From NCBI GenBank assembly GCA_029204225.1, contig CM055097.1, positions 34,040,804-34,104,803 of the forward strand: a stretch of 64,000 bases of DNA, given 5' to 3'. The notes beneath the pieces were generated by a model that was given only the letters and a program-made list of their open reading frames with translations, ran no database searches and was not told the DNA's origin. Position 1 is the stretch's first letter. The number at the start of each line of letters is the position of its first letter. Of this stretch, positions 46,002 to 58,695 are shown one piece after another. Source of the stretch: Diphasiastrum complanatum (taxonomy: Eukaryota; Streptophyta; Lycopodiopsida; Lycopodiales; Lycopodiaceae). The translations under genes were made by a program, and so were the position numbers.

Positions 46002-49000
46002 CTGCAATAGCATCAAAAGGTGGGAAGGGTATTCAGCTAACCGACCACTCTCAACCTTCCTAAACTCCATCTTCAAACTTTTCCTGCATAGAAGCATGTT
46101 GGGCTCCGTCAGTTGAGCTTCAACCATAATCAGTTCCTTAACAAACAGTCAGTGGTTCCTCTTCTTTGAGATTCCAAAAGTACATTTAAGTTTACCTCCC
46201 ACCATTCACTGGACGTGGGACAAACAACAGAACTGTAGTATCCTCAACAAAGAGCAACTTTTATACCAGGACCGTGAAAGTCCATTTGATCTCTAAGGCA
46301 GTGTTTGAGAGCACTTCAGACACTTTTGCACCCTGGAAATGAGATAGCAAGCTGCTCTTCACTTTTGACATACATATCTTAACTCTGGTAGAGAGTAGTT
46401 ACTGACACTGACTTTGTGATCCTGATCTTTCCTCTGTTCCTATGTACAGAGTGCTAATACAGTCTCTGTATTCCTTCTCTCAGATCCACCCTGTTTTTCT
46501 TGAAATTTAGAACTTTCAGCTCAGAATTACCCTGCCACTCTGGACCTGATTGGACCCATTATTTATTGAAGTCAAAGGGAGGTTGATTTTTATTATATCT
46601 GGATTCTGGAGATCTTCTTGAGAGGACGATCAAATCCCGATTCTTGGACTGGATCAGTTTAAAAGAGTTTCTGTACCAGAATCGATCTCCATCAGCTTTG
46701 CAACAGGGACTTCGCATCCCCAAGTGGTGTGCCTTCAAAGTTTGGCCTGCACAGATATGCTTGAAAGTTCGCTGCTTTGAAAGTTGTCATCAACAGAATT
46801 TACTTTCTTTATATACAAACTCTAGCTTTCTGAACAACGTTGAGCCTTGCATTCATATTTATGATATAGTGGCTACTGGGTCTCTTTCCGACAATCCTTT
46901 CTCCTGTAGATAATGTGCAGCTCCAAATTGAGCAATATGGTGCATTTTGCGTTCATTCACTGTAACTAGCATAAGTAATAGCTTGTTTTCTCAACATCTG
47001 ATCAGCAAACAAATGTGTCATGATAATTACGTCTGTTCCCGAACTTCCATAAAGAGAAGATAGTACATCTTCCTAGCATCTGTGGTCATAATATCTTGTT
47101 CCAAAACCAGGTTGAGATGTCAGCATGTTGTCAAGAAAGTTTAAATCTGACCAGATGAAACTACATATCTGTGGACAATGATGGTTAACAAATGTATCAC
47201 TGGCTCCTTGTTGCTGAAATTCTAAAGGCCTTATCTTTTATTACCAGTGCTGTTATGGTATGTGTACTTTCGTCCATTTAAAAAACCCTGAGCCAAAAAT
47301 TCTTCATTATGATCTCTTGGGAGGGATAGAGTTTCTCTCACAATAATCTGTTGCAGTTATTGTTTTTCCAATTATAATCATGTGTGAGAATGAAGATATC
47401 TAGTACATGGTGTGCATTTTCAGGGTGTCATTTTTACAGCACTTAGGATAAGTGGAAGCTTGAGTGTGGTCGTTTCTAAGTTCCTATTGACTAAATTCTC
47501 TCAACTAAAGGAAAAAGCTTTTGATTGGTTATTTCTTTTGATTTTTTATGATCCACAAATTCATGATCACATTTTCTCATGATTTGACTGTTCATAGGAG
47601 CACTCTATCATGTTGTGAAATTTGTGGGTTTTGCATCTTGGTGTACATCTTTTGGCAGTTTGGCATAACAACATTCAACAAACATACTCTACACCCGCAT
47701 TGACTTGGTGCATAACTTGCCGCAATGAAGTTGTTCATTGTCTCAACTATCTACAAGTAGAAAGGTGAGCCTGAATTTTTTTTTACTTGAAAGAGGCCTT
47801 TTCTCTCTCTAGGAGTTGATCTTAGTTAGACTCGCGGATCAGCTTGGACCCTATAATTATCTATTTTAAGGGTGAGTCTTATTGAAAGATTAGATTATTT
47901 TTTACCATGTGTTCATTATAACACACTGCACAATGCGACAAATCTAGATTGGTCTATCATTGTTGATTTGTCCTTTTCCAAATTTGGTGAATGTACATGA
48001 ATGTTTTGACTCCGACTGAATCCATTCTAATGTGCAACTTCCTTTGAGGTTTTTCACTATTTAATATAGATACCATTTTTGTCTATGGATGAATTTCATA
48101 TCATCAAGCTAGATCTAGGTTAGATTTGAGTCATCACCCTAGCCAACTGTGTCAAGTGTGGACGATTTGTCGAATTTCACAACTACTGGCATTGCACTAC
48201 ATCTAATTGACTAGGATTTTACATCTTGCATCCACTTGTCTAGAGTTAGTCTTGTACCTTCCTTCCGCTTCCAAATTGTACACGTGCCTAACATTGAGAT
48301 ATGATGTGCCAATGCAAGTGTACCATTTGACAATAGCACCTTTGGAAATTGCACCTAATTGCTACTTGATGTACCTCTTGTACTTCCTAAATCACTACTA
48401 CCTTGAGTTAAGCAAGCCCCATATTAGGTTGTACCAACATCACTAGCTACTTACACGTCCATCCAGCTTGATGACTTTCATCTAGCCACCCATGCTTACT
48501 CTACAAGGCAACCTTGGTATCATCGAAGATGTGTATCCATCAAGCCTTACTGTACAAGAAAAAGTATGGGTAGTACTATGATGAATTACAACCAACATAA
48601 GAACTTGTTATAAGTCAATCTACATCCACATTGAAAAGTATAACAATACAGTGATCCACTTGTCTAGTCCTACATCCATTTGCCCATACCATTGGTTACT
48701 TGTCCACCCATGCATTTGATACATTGACCTTCCCACTTGTGTGTCCATCCATCCATCACATAGCTATTCATTTGTTCATCCATTTGCCATGTCACATTGC
48801 CTTGCACCATGCATACAAATTTGAGAGCCTATTCTCTCTCTTCAGAGACAAATGTACTATATCTTGCCACATGATCAACCATCGATTGATGCACATCTAT
48901 TGGGTCTAGTACATTGCTTGTACTTGCAACATCCACATACCATCAATATTAGTTCACAACAACAAGGAAATCTAGTCACCTAGCCCATCCATCATTTCAT

Positions 49001-50200
49001 TCTACAGATATATCATCAGCCATTGATTATACTACATTAAACTTAGCAAATCCATCAAAAAATAATATTATTGATTGATCAATCGATCATCGAACTTGTT
49101 ATGTACACTACTTGGTTTGATATTTGCATACTATAGATCCATCGCTAGATTGCATGTGGTGACTTAAATTGTACATAATGCTTGTACTTGGTTGAACAGT
49201 TGTATTTGCAATATTAAACCATCTAAGCTTGTTAGAAAAAGCATTTGTACTATTTGGATTCGTATCCATCTCCCAAAGCCATCACAACTAGGTGTACTAG
49301 CCCATCTATATGATTACCCATTGGACAAAATCACAACGTTAACTACTTAGCACCCCATCTGATTATTCATACATATCTATGCCATCCATCTAAGGTTGAT
49401 GTACATTTGGCATGCAGGAAAGAATCCACTATATTAGACAATCCAATTAGTCCTTGATAGGCAGAACTAATTGTACCAATATTAGTCATTGTATTTGCAT
49501 TGTACCTGTGAGTTTTGTTCGAGCATTTCATAGGCCCATTTGGAAGTTTTTCGTTTTCTATAGAAGTTAATTAAATAGTGACAGTTGGTGTAGGGGTCCC
49601 ATGACCCTATCTTGATGGGGCAAGGGAGATAGGAAAACAAGAACGGAGAAGAGAGCAGAAATATTGTGGAACAGCTCTCGTGTTCTAATCGGCTGCTAGG
49701 TGCAAAAACAGTCTAGATGATCATAGCTTAATGCATTCTGATTGCCCAACAGGATCTTAAAAATTAATTCATACTCTAAAACAAGAGTACAGTCCACCGA
49801 AGAGATTAGAGATGGTTTGTGTGGTACTATTGAAATCAGATTCAATGTGAAGTATAGTTTTATCACGAGTTCCTCAGGGGTCAAAGATAGCCATTGTCTG
49901 ATCATAAACTGAGGAGTCGTAGACGTCCGTGTTTTGATCATAAGTAAACAAGCGCGATCAAACAACAATGAAAGTGCATTCAATAATAACAAGCATTCAT
50001 CTACGTTGTACATAGATAAAAACATGCTGCTGCTATATTAAACTGAAGCACAATACAAATAGCAATTACAACCAAGATTGATGGCGTAATTGGGAGGCTC
50101 AAATAATGCGTCTCATGGACGGAGCAACCACTACTCTGTGCTTGGACGATATATTTATAGATTTCATCCGTGTATTAATTACATTGAATGCTTATCACCT
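46002..50200. other. Long non-coding stretch after the trihelix gene
   Basis: No credible gene on either strand. The first kilobase may hold the 3' untranslated region. From about 48150 to 49500 the plus strand is rich in CATCCA, ACTTGTAC and CACTTGTCC words (CCATCCATCACATAG, CTTGTCCACCCATGC and similar), suggesting an old degenerate repeat. The frames reported there are short and featureless. Confidence 0.5.
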
Positions 50201-50284
50201 AATTAGGAAAGCCGTTGTACTTGGAAGTATATGGCTTTTGTCACAAGTGTATATAGTGTATACGGTCAACAAATCAGTATCGTT

Positions 50285-50720
50285 GATGCAGATGAGGACG
50301 TCGCAAAAATCTCTCACTTTGCAAACTACGGAAAGTGGCTGGAAACATTCCTCGTTCATTGGAAACAACCTTTGAGATTTTTCTCTCTCTTCGCCATTTT
50401 CGCAAAAAGCCGAAAGTGCCCTAAAAAAGGTGAAGATGTCTTGAAAACAGTTTAACTCATGAAAATAGATGACCTTCAGGAATTTTCTATCTCTTCGCAT
50501 TTTTCGGAAAAATGCAAAAGAATCGAAGGTGTTAAAAATAGTAATATTTTTTAACTGCACAAGTTAAACTTTTGAACTATGCAAGTGTCGCATTTCGGGG
50601 AAATGCAAAAAAGCCGAAGTTGTTGAAAACATAGTGTATTTCTGCAGACTGTCGAAAAAGTAATGTATTTCTGCAAACTTGTTCTAAATGCAAGTTTGCG
50701 GAAGTCCTTGAAGATGGCCA
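50285..50720. repeat. Dispersed GTCGCATTT / AAATGCAAAA.GCCGAA motif cluster, copy 1
   Basis: Words such as CGCCATTTTCGCAAAAAGCC, CGCATTTTTCGGAAAAATGC and GTCGCATTTCGGGGAAATGC (partly palindromic) recur every 60-130 bp. The same vocabulary reappears at 60440-61020. No reading frame explains it. Confidence 0.45.
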
Positions 50721-51073
50721 AGTCTTCAATGACTTCAAGTTGTTAAACTTAACATTTGAACTTTGAAATTATGACAGTGAATATGCCTTGAGAGATTTAA
50801 TGGTTATCTCTCCAATTGAGGTTGTCATTGTCGGTATTTCCCGAACAACATCATGAAGTAGTGAATCAAATTCTCTATGTGTATTAGTAGCCGAGTTTAC
50901 TTTTACACATAGAACATTTGATACTCTCTCCTTATTTATCTTTACAGAAAGAATGTTCAGACTCCAATGCTGACTGCAACAATCAAAATAAAAAATTAAA
51001 GCAATCCTTACTTATTAAAGCAATGTAAATTGCAACAATCCAAATCAAAGCAACAAAAACAAACGAGCAATCA

Positions 51074-53490
51074 TTACTTATTCTCAAATGGAATCAAATA
51101 AAATTTTGCCACTGGACTACATTCGATGAAATATATAGCCTTATCAAAATCGGCTTCTTTTGCCTTCATCACTCCCATAAAAAATGGACTAACAACAAAA
51201 ACTACACCATGAGAATCGGAACTAATACTATTATGCAAAAAGGATCCGGCTTCTACTATTACAACTGTAATATCTGATGTTTTATCTTTCAGCTCGGCAC
51301 AAAATTGGGGACCTAATCTAAAGCTTCTATGTGAATCTGGAAGAAAGAAATCAAAATAATTGCCAACAAGATCAATTTTATTAGCTAAGTAAGCCTTGTA
51401 CTGGTTATAATGGTCAGAATCAAAATAAACTTGCTTTTCCAAACTTTTACCTTGTGTATACGAGTAGAACCTTCTTCCTCAAAATCTTGAGTTGCTGCAA
51501 AAATCTCTTTCCAGACCGAGTATTGAATCTTGGATTGTTTGCTAGAATAATTCGATAAAAATCTTCGAGCTTTGGATCCTCCAATGCTCGGCTTGCATGG
51601 AATTTTTCATGTTTTACCTGATAGCTTGTCGTCTTTTTTTATTTTAACGTGGCCTTTAGACAACACATCCTCTAATATGGAAATAGCTTCTTTCGCATCT
51701 ACCTCTGGCTTAGAATTCCATGCAAAAAGGATGTGAAGATATATTATTTTTTCTATAATACGCACCTCTGCATGTACAGATATGAACATTCTGAAGAGGA
51801 ATCGGTAGTACAGGTTTCCAATTAGGATCTTCTCGATCTTGATATTCATGTACTCCTTGTCATGTCTTCTGCTGTCTTCATGCAGTACAAACAAGGGTAT
51901 TTAGAGTTAGCGCCATGGGATACATTGAACATACATTTTAATGTCTTCTGATCTCCTGCTAAATGCCATTCAATGTTGAAAGTGCCAATTCTAGGAATAT
52001 TGAGTGGAACTCCCTCCATGTGATTTTTTATGGTGGCAGGATATGACGCTCTATTAAATATCCATGAGAGAATGTCATTGTCTTCTTTCATCACCTATAA
52101 GAGAATACAAAAAATGTGATTAGCCTCATAATATTAACAATAAGAAGATTTCCCAAATGAAATCCATATTAAAATGATTATCCCTATTGATTATGCCAAG
52201 GAACTACTATACTTGAAATGCTGCCAACCACCAGATATCATTTTTTGATTGAACACTGAAATTGAGGCCTTCTGAGTCTTCTGAATTTGAAAGTGCTCCA
52301 TTCATGATCGTGAGACTGACTCTTTCCAATTTTTGTCCTTTTATAATTTTAGACTCATCTAACTTGATATTGACATTCTCATTTGTAGTACCATAAAAAT
52401 TTATGATGAATGTTAGTAACTGATCAATGTCAATAAATAAATTGTTGAAATTGTTATATGGTAGACTTTTTCTTTTTGAGCAATACACTTCATTGATATG
52501 AGATGGATTACCAACTATTGTCTACATACCCTGGTTTAACATGTCTTTTTTTTTTAAAAGAGAATTTTTTTTAATATTTACTTGTGCAAATGTCTCCTTT
52601 ATCATCTTAAACATTGTTGCATATGCTTTTCTACTAATGCTGGAAAAGTCACATGTCCCCTGAAGCAATGCAATGTCTAATATTTTTCCAACTTCATTCA
52701 TAATGCTATCAGTAACTGAAGCCTTAATCTTTTTCATTTTGTTATTGTTTAACATTGATTTCATAGATTTAGAAGTCAAGATAGAGCCTAGTGAGTTTCC
52801 AATCGAAATCTCATCGGCCAAATGGTCTTCAACAGCCAATGTTGATCTGCATTGCAAACATAATGTTCATGAAAATGTTAGTAATATTTTGGACACTCAT
52901 AGTATTCACACTAGTATAATAAGCAAATCAACAGAAAGTTGAAATGAATAAATAACAAAACTAGTGATTATGAATGAATCAAAAAGTTCAAGCAATATTC
53001 AATACCAAATAAGCTATAACTTACTTGAATGCACAGATTCGTCTTTTTCTATGACCTCCTCTGGATGATAGATCACATATATCCTTGTTTACTAGTCTTT
53101 TCCCCTTGTTGCTTCGGACCTTTATGTTGAGCACATCCATATCTTTAACAAGAGACAAATATGAGATACACACGGATTGAAATGCAGTTTTTATCTCATC
53201 ATTACTAGTTGTATAATGATGTAAAGAAGATTTCAACCTTTGGATCTCCTTGAGCATCTCATTTTCATCCAAACAAGTTTTCAACTTTGTAGATTTTTCT
53301 TCACACTCCTTTGATATTTTCCTTGATTCCTCCTCCAAATATTGTATTTTTTGCAGATAGAGCATCAAATTCTAACAGTAACCCAAAAGGCCACTTTTAC
53401 CATGACACATATAGATTATTAGCTGACTCACCGAATGAAAATCTGGATGTTGCAATGAACATGGATCAATAGGATACACTAGCAAACTCT
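51074..53490 (-). pseudogene. Family A, copy B: spliced transposon-like gene
   Basis: Same minus-strand gene as at 1748-4430. Exon 1 (about 53490-53025) has the YP.DP...PDF.SVSQL block, SGLLGYC, a heptad-rich coiled coil (IQYLEEESRKISKECEEKST) and a basic end, with donor TTCAA|GTAAGT. Exon 2 is 52846-52213 (acceptor TGCAG, phase preserved), with LLQGTCDFSSIS, KGQKLERVSLTIMNG and WWLAAFQ. Exon 3 starts at 52094 (VMKEDNDILSWIF), then WHLAGDQKTLKCMFNVSHGA, NSKYPCLYCM, VHAEVRIIEKIIYLHILFAW, KPSIGGSKARRFLSN and VWKEIF. Exon boundaries and phases equal those of copy A. A TAG after LGYC, a TAG after NQGM, a TGA after SGKT and a shift near 51860 mark decay. The last frame (51442-51074, ending YLIPFENK) has no counterpart in copy A and may be a different exon or foreign sequence. 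The SQG.EK and ULP1-like exons were not found. Confidence 0.72.
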
Positions 53491-56400
53491 ATTTTTTTTG
53501 CATATGAATTCAGGTCACCAAGATTAGTTACAGCAGATTTTAGAGTGTGTTCGATCAATTGATAAGAAGTAAGGCTGCAACAGACAAAAAAGAACAATAG
53601 CAAAAGCAAGTAAAGGCTGGCAAAACACTTTTCTCTCTTCTCTATTGATGTCTGTCATTTGCATAAATACAATAAGCCCGCGTCGCTCTCTATATAGAGG
53701 CACACAAGAGGCTAGTGTGTTGCTTATCAACCATTCAAAATCGGTTGGCTACAGCTACGAGTCGTTCTGAAATCACACGACTTTTCTAATAAAATGAAAT
53801 TCTAAAATTGCAATAGACCTTTACATGTATTTAGGCCTTATTGCATATATACATGGTGCAAAAATTGAAAAATTGACTCTATATAACAAATTATTGGATT
53901 ATGTGGAAATGTATGCCTCCACATATCCCCTTCCTTAGTTGTGAAACGACTCGCAAACAATGATTGGCTCACTTCCTGTAGCTGGTTTCCTAAGAAAGAC
54001 TATTTTAGCTCTGTCAACATTTTCTTCTTCCACCTGCTCTAGTGATTTTCCAACTGTCCTCATATAATAATCATTTATTTTGAGGTAGTCTTCGTTGACA
54101 CTCCTTGATTTCCCAATGGACCAATTGGCACATCAATCAAAATGTTATTCACAAGGTGATCATACCAACTTGCTTTTCTCAATATCTCAAACATTTCAGC
54201 AGATGATACTGTCAAAGATAGGGTTTTATATGTATATTGAGGTGGAGTATTCATTATGTACAAGTGTCGGGTTGACAAGAGAAAATAGGAAATAAGAGAA
54301 ACGATATTTATATAGTTGTGTATATAATAGGGCTTCGTAAAGGGGTTTTCAAATTAGAGAAGATTTCGTTCTTTCAACTCCTTTAGGCATTGGGAATAAT
54401 TCATCTCCCAGTCTATGTACAGTGTCCACAAATCAGGGTATGTAGGGATTTCAACAATAGAAGGGCTGGAACTTGGATTAATTCCATGGATATCAGAGAG
54501 ATTTACAACATCTAATTTATTCAAATGCTCATTTAGAACAGGTAGAATGTTTTCAATTTTTCTGAGATATTATAAAATGTACATGGTTAGACATCTAGTA
54601 ACTATATGTACGTACTCAGCTCAAATATTGAATTGATTTTGTACAATTGCTAGGGCTAAAATACCTTTCTGGTAAATTGACAATCTAGCCCAAAAGTGAT
54701 AAATATTGGAAAAAGTCCAAGGACAATGTTCTTTGGTATAACCAAAAAGTCCAGGCAAAAGAGGTAATCTAATCACCATTGGAGGTCAGGATCGTACAAA
54801 GGGGGTAGGAAGGTGGCTAAGTCTTGCTGAAATTCCTGAAATACCAACTTTAGCAGTGGGCAAGTTATATTTATGTTTTTTTTTGTAGCACTGCCGCTTG
54901 GTTTATTGGCACTCGATAGTACTTGCTGTGAAAATTTCACACTTGTGGGAATGCCCTAAAGTGTCATGAAATTGATCTCATAAGCAAAGCTTTTGCACTA
55001 TAGATCTTCTATTGATTGAAATTCAAGATCAATTGATGAAATCTAAGGCAAAGAGGCAAATTTACATGCATACATTCATAGCCAAAGTAGTTTCACACAT
55101 GTGAAAACATGTATTAAGAGAAATACACTCAAAATTGATGAATCTCCAAATTGACTCAAAAACTCACATTGGATTATGATAGAAAATCAATGTTCATATA
55201 GAAGTTGTGGAGATCCAAGCTTCAATCCTATTGGACCCCTTTTCTAAGACCTCTAACATCCTATTGGATGAGTGACTTCACATCATTTGATTTTGATTGG
55301 GCCCTTCTACCAATTTTCTCACTTATGATTGGACCCTTTGACTTTTGCCACCACATAGGGTGCATCACTCATGAAACCTAAACTTGAAATGTGTAAGCAA
55401 CCTAACTAGCTCGAGAATTGAATTTTGGCCTAATCATGACAAAACATATGTACTTGACCATTTGACCTCCAAAGCCAAAATTGGCTCTATCAAAGTTCTA
55501 CACCAAGATGCTTGATACAAAATCTTTATGATACCCCTAAAGTCAACATGACTAAACTATTTACTTTTTCTACATGTGGGAACATGCTCCACACATGTGA
55601 TATTTTCTCACAAATTAGAAACACAAAAATAGCCAAGATAGATTTTGACAAATTTTCACACTTGCTTTGTTATTGGAGTAATTGCAGCAACTTGAGATAG
55701 TACTTCTGTAACTTGTGTAGTACTTCAGCAACTTTGGCAATAGTTTTTAGACTTGTCTTCCTTTTCCATGAAGAAGATTGTCATCTAGATAGCCTTATCT
55801 TCTTTTGGCACTGGTTGTTGGAATTAAAATAGGCCCAATATTGATAGGGACTGAGAAAACAGAACACAACTCACCTACCCGGATCTAATTCAAAGTCCAC
55901 AAAGATCACTCTGGAATGTTCACTATCAGCACATTCCAAGCAACATAGACTGACAACGATTAACAACGAGATCCCTCCGACGAACTGATTTCCAATTATC
56001 AAGAATCAGTGTCAGGACCTTTATGCTACTAATACACTATCAGTGTTGATCTGACAGATTTTAATATTCTTCATACAAGATATTCAATCTGATACAGCTT
56101 GATCACGCAACAATTCTTAATGAATGGATATTATAGAGAGAAGTAATTAAAGCATCTGTCAGCACAACTGTAAGCAGCAAAAATGGCATACACACTGCTT
56201 GTGAAACATGACACAAATTGAACTTTCATCATTGTACTGACAAAAAAACCCAAGTGAGGACACATAAGATCATAAATCCTCGCTCTCTCTTACTCCCTAA
56301 TGTCTCATGTTACATATGAAGGCACAAGCGCTTGTATATACGTCCCACACGTAGGAGGGAAAAAAGATCTCAAACGCTACCAGCCACAGAACGGCTACAA

Positions 56401-56514
56401 AACCGCCCTACCTAGCGACGTCTGTCGATTCATATCACCCGATAAGGGGCAGTATCCAAAAAGGGACTCACAGTTTAAGGGCATGTACTTTACTAGTAAT
56501 ATGACCACACTTGG
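53491..56514. other. Intergenic, no gene recognised
   Basis: Low-complexity AT-rich sequence. A minus-strand frame at 54278-54075 (AEMFEILRKASWYDHLVNNI) looks exon-like but matches no family I know. TGTTGGAATTAAAATAGGCC at about 55825 resembles the start of a copia LTR, but no partner, PBS or polypurine tract was found. Confidence 0.4.
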
Positions 56515-58140
56515 TCACTCGTTATCAGAAGGGGTCCTCAAGGCTCTCAACTCGGCCTTAAGGTGGGCATTCTCATTTGTCAACTTTGACAACTCGTAAG
56601 AACTAAGGCGGCATCTAAACCTCTCATCATCTAGACGTCTGATAAGTTTTTCCATCGAAGCTATCTGTTGGTTTATCACTTTCGTTAACTGGGTAGCCTG
56701 AGCCGCAACTGATGCATACGTAGCCTGGTAGTACGGGACTTCACTTTCCAACTGGTAGGACTCAGCTTTAGCAGCCGCTAAATGGCCTTCAACTCCCAAC
56801 AACTTCTCGCACAATCGAACATTAGCTGCTTTTAGCAATGTCAGTCTTGCTTCACTAGCAGCCATGTCTTCCTTCATTATCTCTTCTTCAGCAGCTCCTC
56901 TGATTTTGTCAGTAATGGTCTTCATAAGTTGTGCCTTCAACAACAGGGTCCTCTCAATCCATGCATCAACCCACTCAATGTCAACACACTTGGCGGCTAG
57001 CCATTGTTCAGCATCAACAGATGACACCATAACCAGTGTCTACAGTCGAACACCTTGCGGTGTAGTGTCACCAGTATCATAGAGCACGCATTGTGCATCA
57101 ACAGGGGTACCAAGAACTGACCGTTCCTCAGCAATGGCATTCTTGTCAGCAGCAGCAACGGTACCCACAGGCTTCACAAGAGTAGCATCCTTTGACTGAT
57201 GAAGCACCTCTTCCGTTAGGTACTGCAGCTCGTCGTAGACATCAGCAAGTATCTTGTAAACCCAAGTGGTCCTGCCAGCATCAGTCTATTCAGACTCAGC
57301 ATTTCTCGGTGTAAAAAGACCTTCTAGAGTCTCCAGGACCTCCTTAGTTAGATCTGTAGAAATACTTACTGGTTTGAGGTTAGTGGCCTCGTCAGGGTCA
57401 TCACCATCAAAAGAGTCATTGTCAGCCATATCATCGTCGACATCCACCACATTATCAGAGATATGCATAGGGGCCTCATCATCAAGCAGGCCTTCAGCCA
57501 CATTTGCATCATGAACCGGGGTGCTCACATTTGAGTACCTATCAGGATCATCTTCAACCACAGCTTTCGGCTCCGTGACCTTTTGTTTGGCTCATGTTCT
57601 TGACTGAACTGGTAACCTCCTCTTGGCTATTGATTTCATACGGGACTTCCGCGGCAAACTGTCATCTTGTATTTGAACAGCATCATGCCCCTCAGTACTT
57701 GTCAGATTACATTCAAAATCTATTATAGAGATAGAACCAGATCTAATGACATGAAACACAGACAGATTTAACCAAAACATCACCATCTTATTAATTGGTA
57801 GGGCAAACTCCAATCGCTTGCTCTTCCCGGTCCCAAAGCGACTGATGTCACGTTTAATCCATTCAAGTGTCCACTTTGCCCAATTCATCATAGTGCCATT
57901 ATAGGCCTTGATAGCAGCTTGGACCAAGGCCCAACTCAGGAACTTGGGGTGTACTCGCCATGTGAGCACCTCAGCAAGCCAATTTAGGAATAACATTAGG
58001 TTGGTATCTTGGCATTTCTACAAAGCAAAGCCGGACTCAGTGGTTGGATTCTCACCCCCAAAATAGTCTTTCAATGCCTCAGACTCCCTTGCATCATCCA
58101 ACCTCTTCTTCACTAGTTCACCACAAGAAGGGAGCTACAA
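56515..58140 (-). pseudogene. Unknown TE-like protein: conserved N-part, acidic middle, coiled-coil C-part
   Basis: Read right to left on the minus strand. About 58140-57592 encodes LVKKRLDDARESEALKDYFG, then MLFLNWLAEVLTWRVHPKFL and YNGTMMNWAKWTLEWIKRDI. 57585-57286 is acidic (DDEAPMHISDNVVDVDDDMA). About 57290-57050 continues with a mixed region (ILADVYDELQYLTEEVLHQS). 57030-56515 is a coiled coil (EEEIMKEDMAASEARLTLLK ... INQQIASMEKLIRRLDDERF) ending in a stop. Single stops or frame changes separate these parts, so one protein of roughly 500 residues was probably broken. I do not recognise the family; the layout recalls uncharacterised gag-like or accessory ORFs of plant retroelements, but that is inference. 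Confidence 0.5.
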
Positions 58141-58695
58141 AGCATCAGCCACCCAACTGGTAGTGAGAACCCTTACTTGTCTATTTGTGGTTTGTAACGT
58201 CCAATTTGTCTAATCACAACTTTTGACAAGTTACCTGCAACAAAACAGTAGGCCATGATTGTGCAGAAAAAGCCAACAACCAAGCAGCTTTCAGTTTCAT
58301 CCAGCCTTTGCCAGCAGACATATAATCTACAAACTTGCTTGGATCTCATTTTGCATAGCTAAATTGATTCCTTACTCTACCTTGTGCAGAGAGTGATCTA
58401 CTAGAATAGTGGGAATGACTTGGGAGACCTCCGTACACACAAAGGAGCTTGTTTTCACATCAATCCAAGCGCATTCCAACGGTCACCTCACTACGATCTA
58501 GAAAAGATATTCTGACGTGATAGGCGCATAGTAGTACTCTTAAACGTGTGAAGAGATCTCCATCATTCATGCACATCACATATTTAAAGTGCGAGCTACG
58601 GACACCTGTCCTAGCTATGAAATACAATACATAGGTCATCCTTAAATGTCTAAGAGCAACAACCCTTAAGTTTACAGTTCAATGGCTTGGTAAAA
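58141..58695. other. No gene recognised between the two coiled-coil regions
   Basis: Only short frames on both strands; no family motif. Confidence 0.4.
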
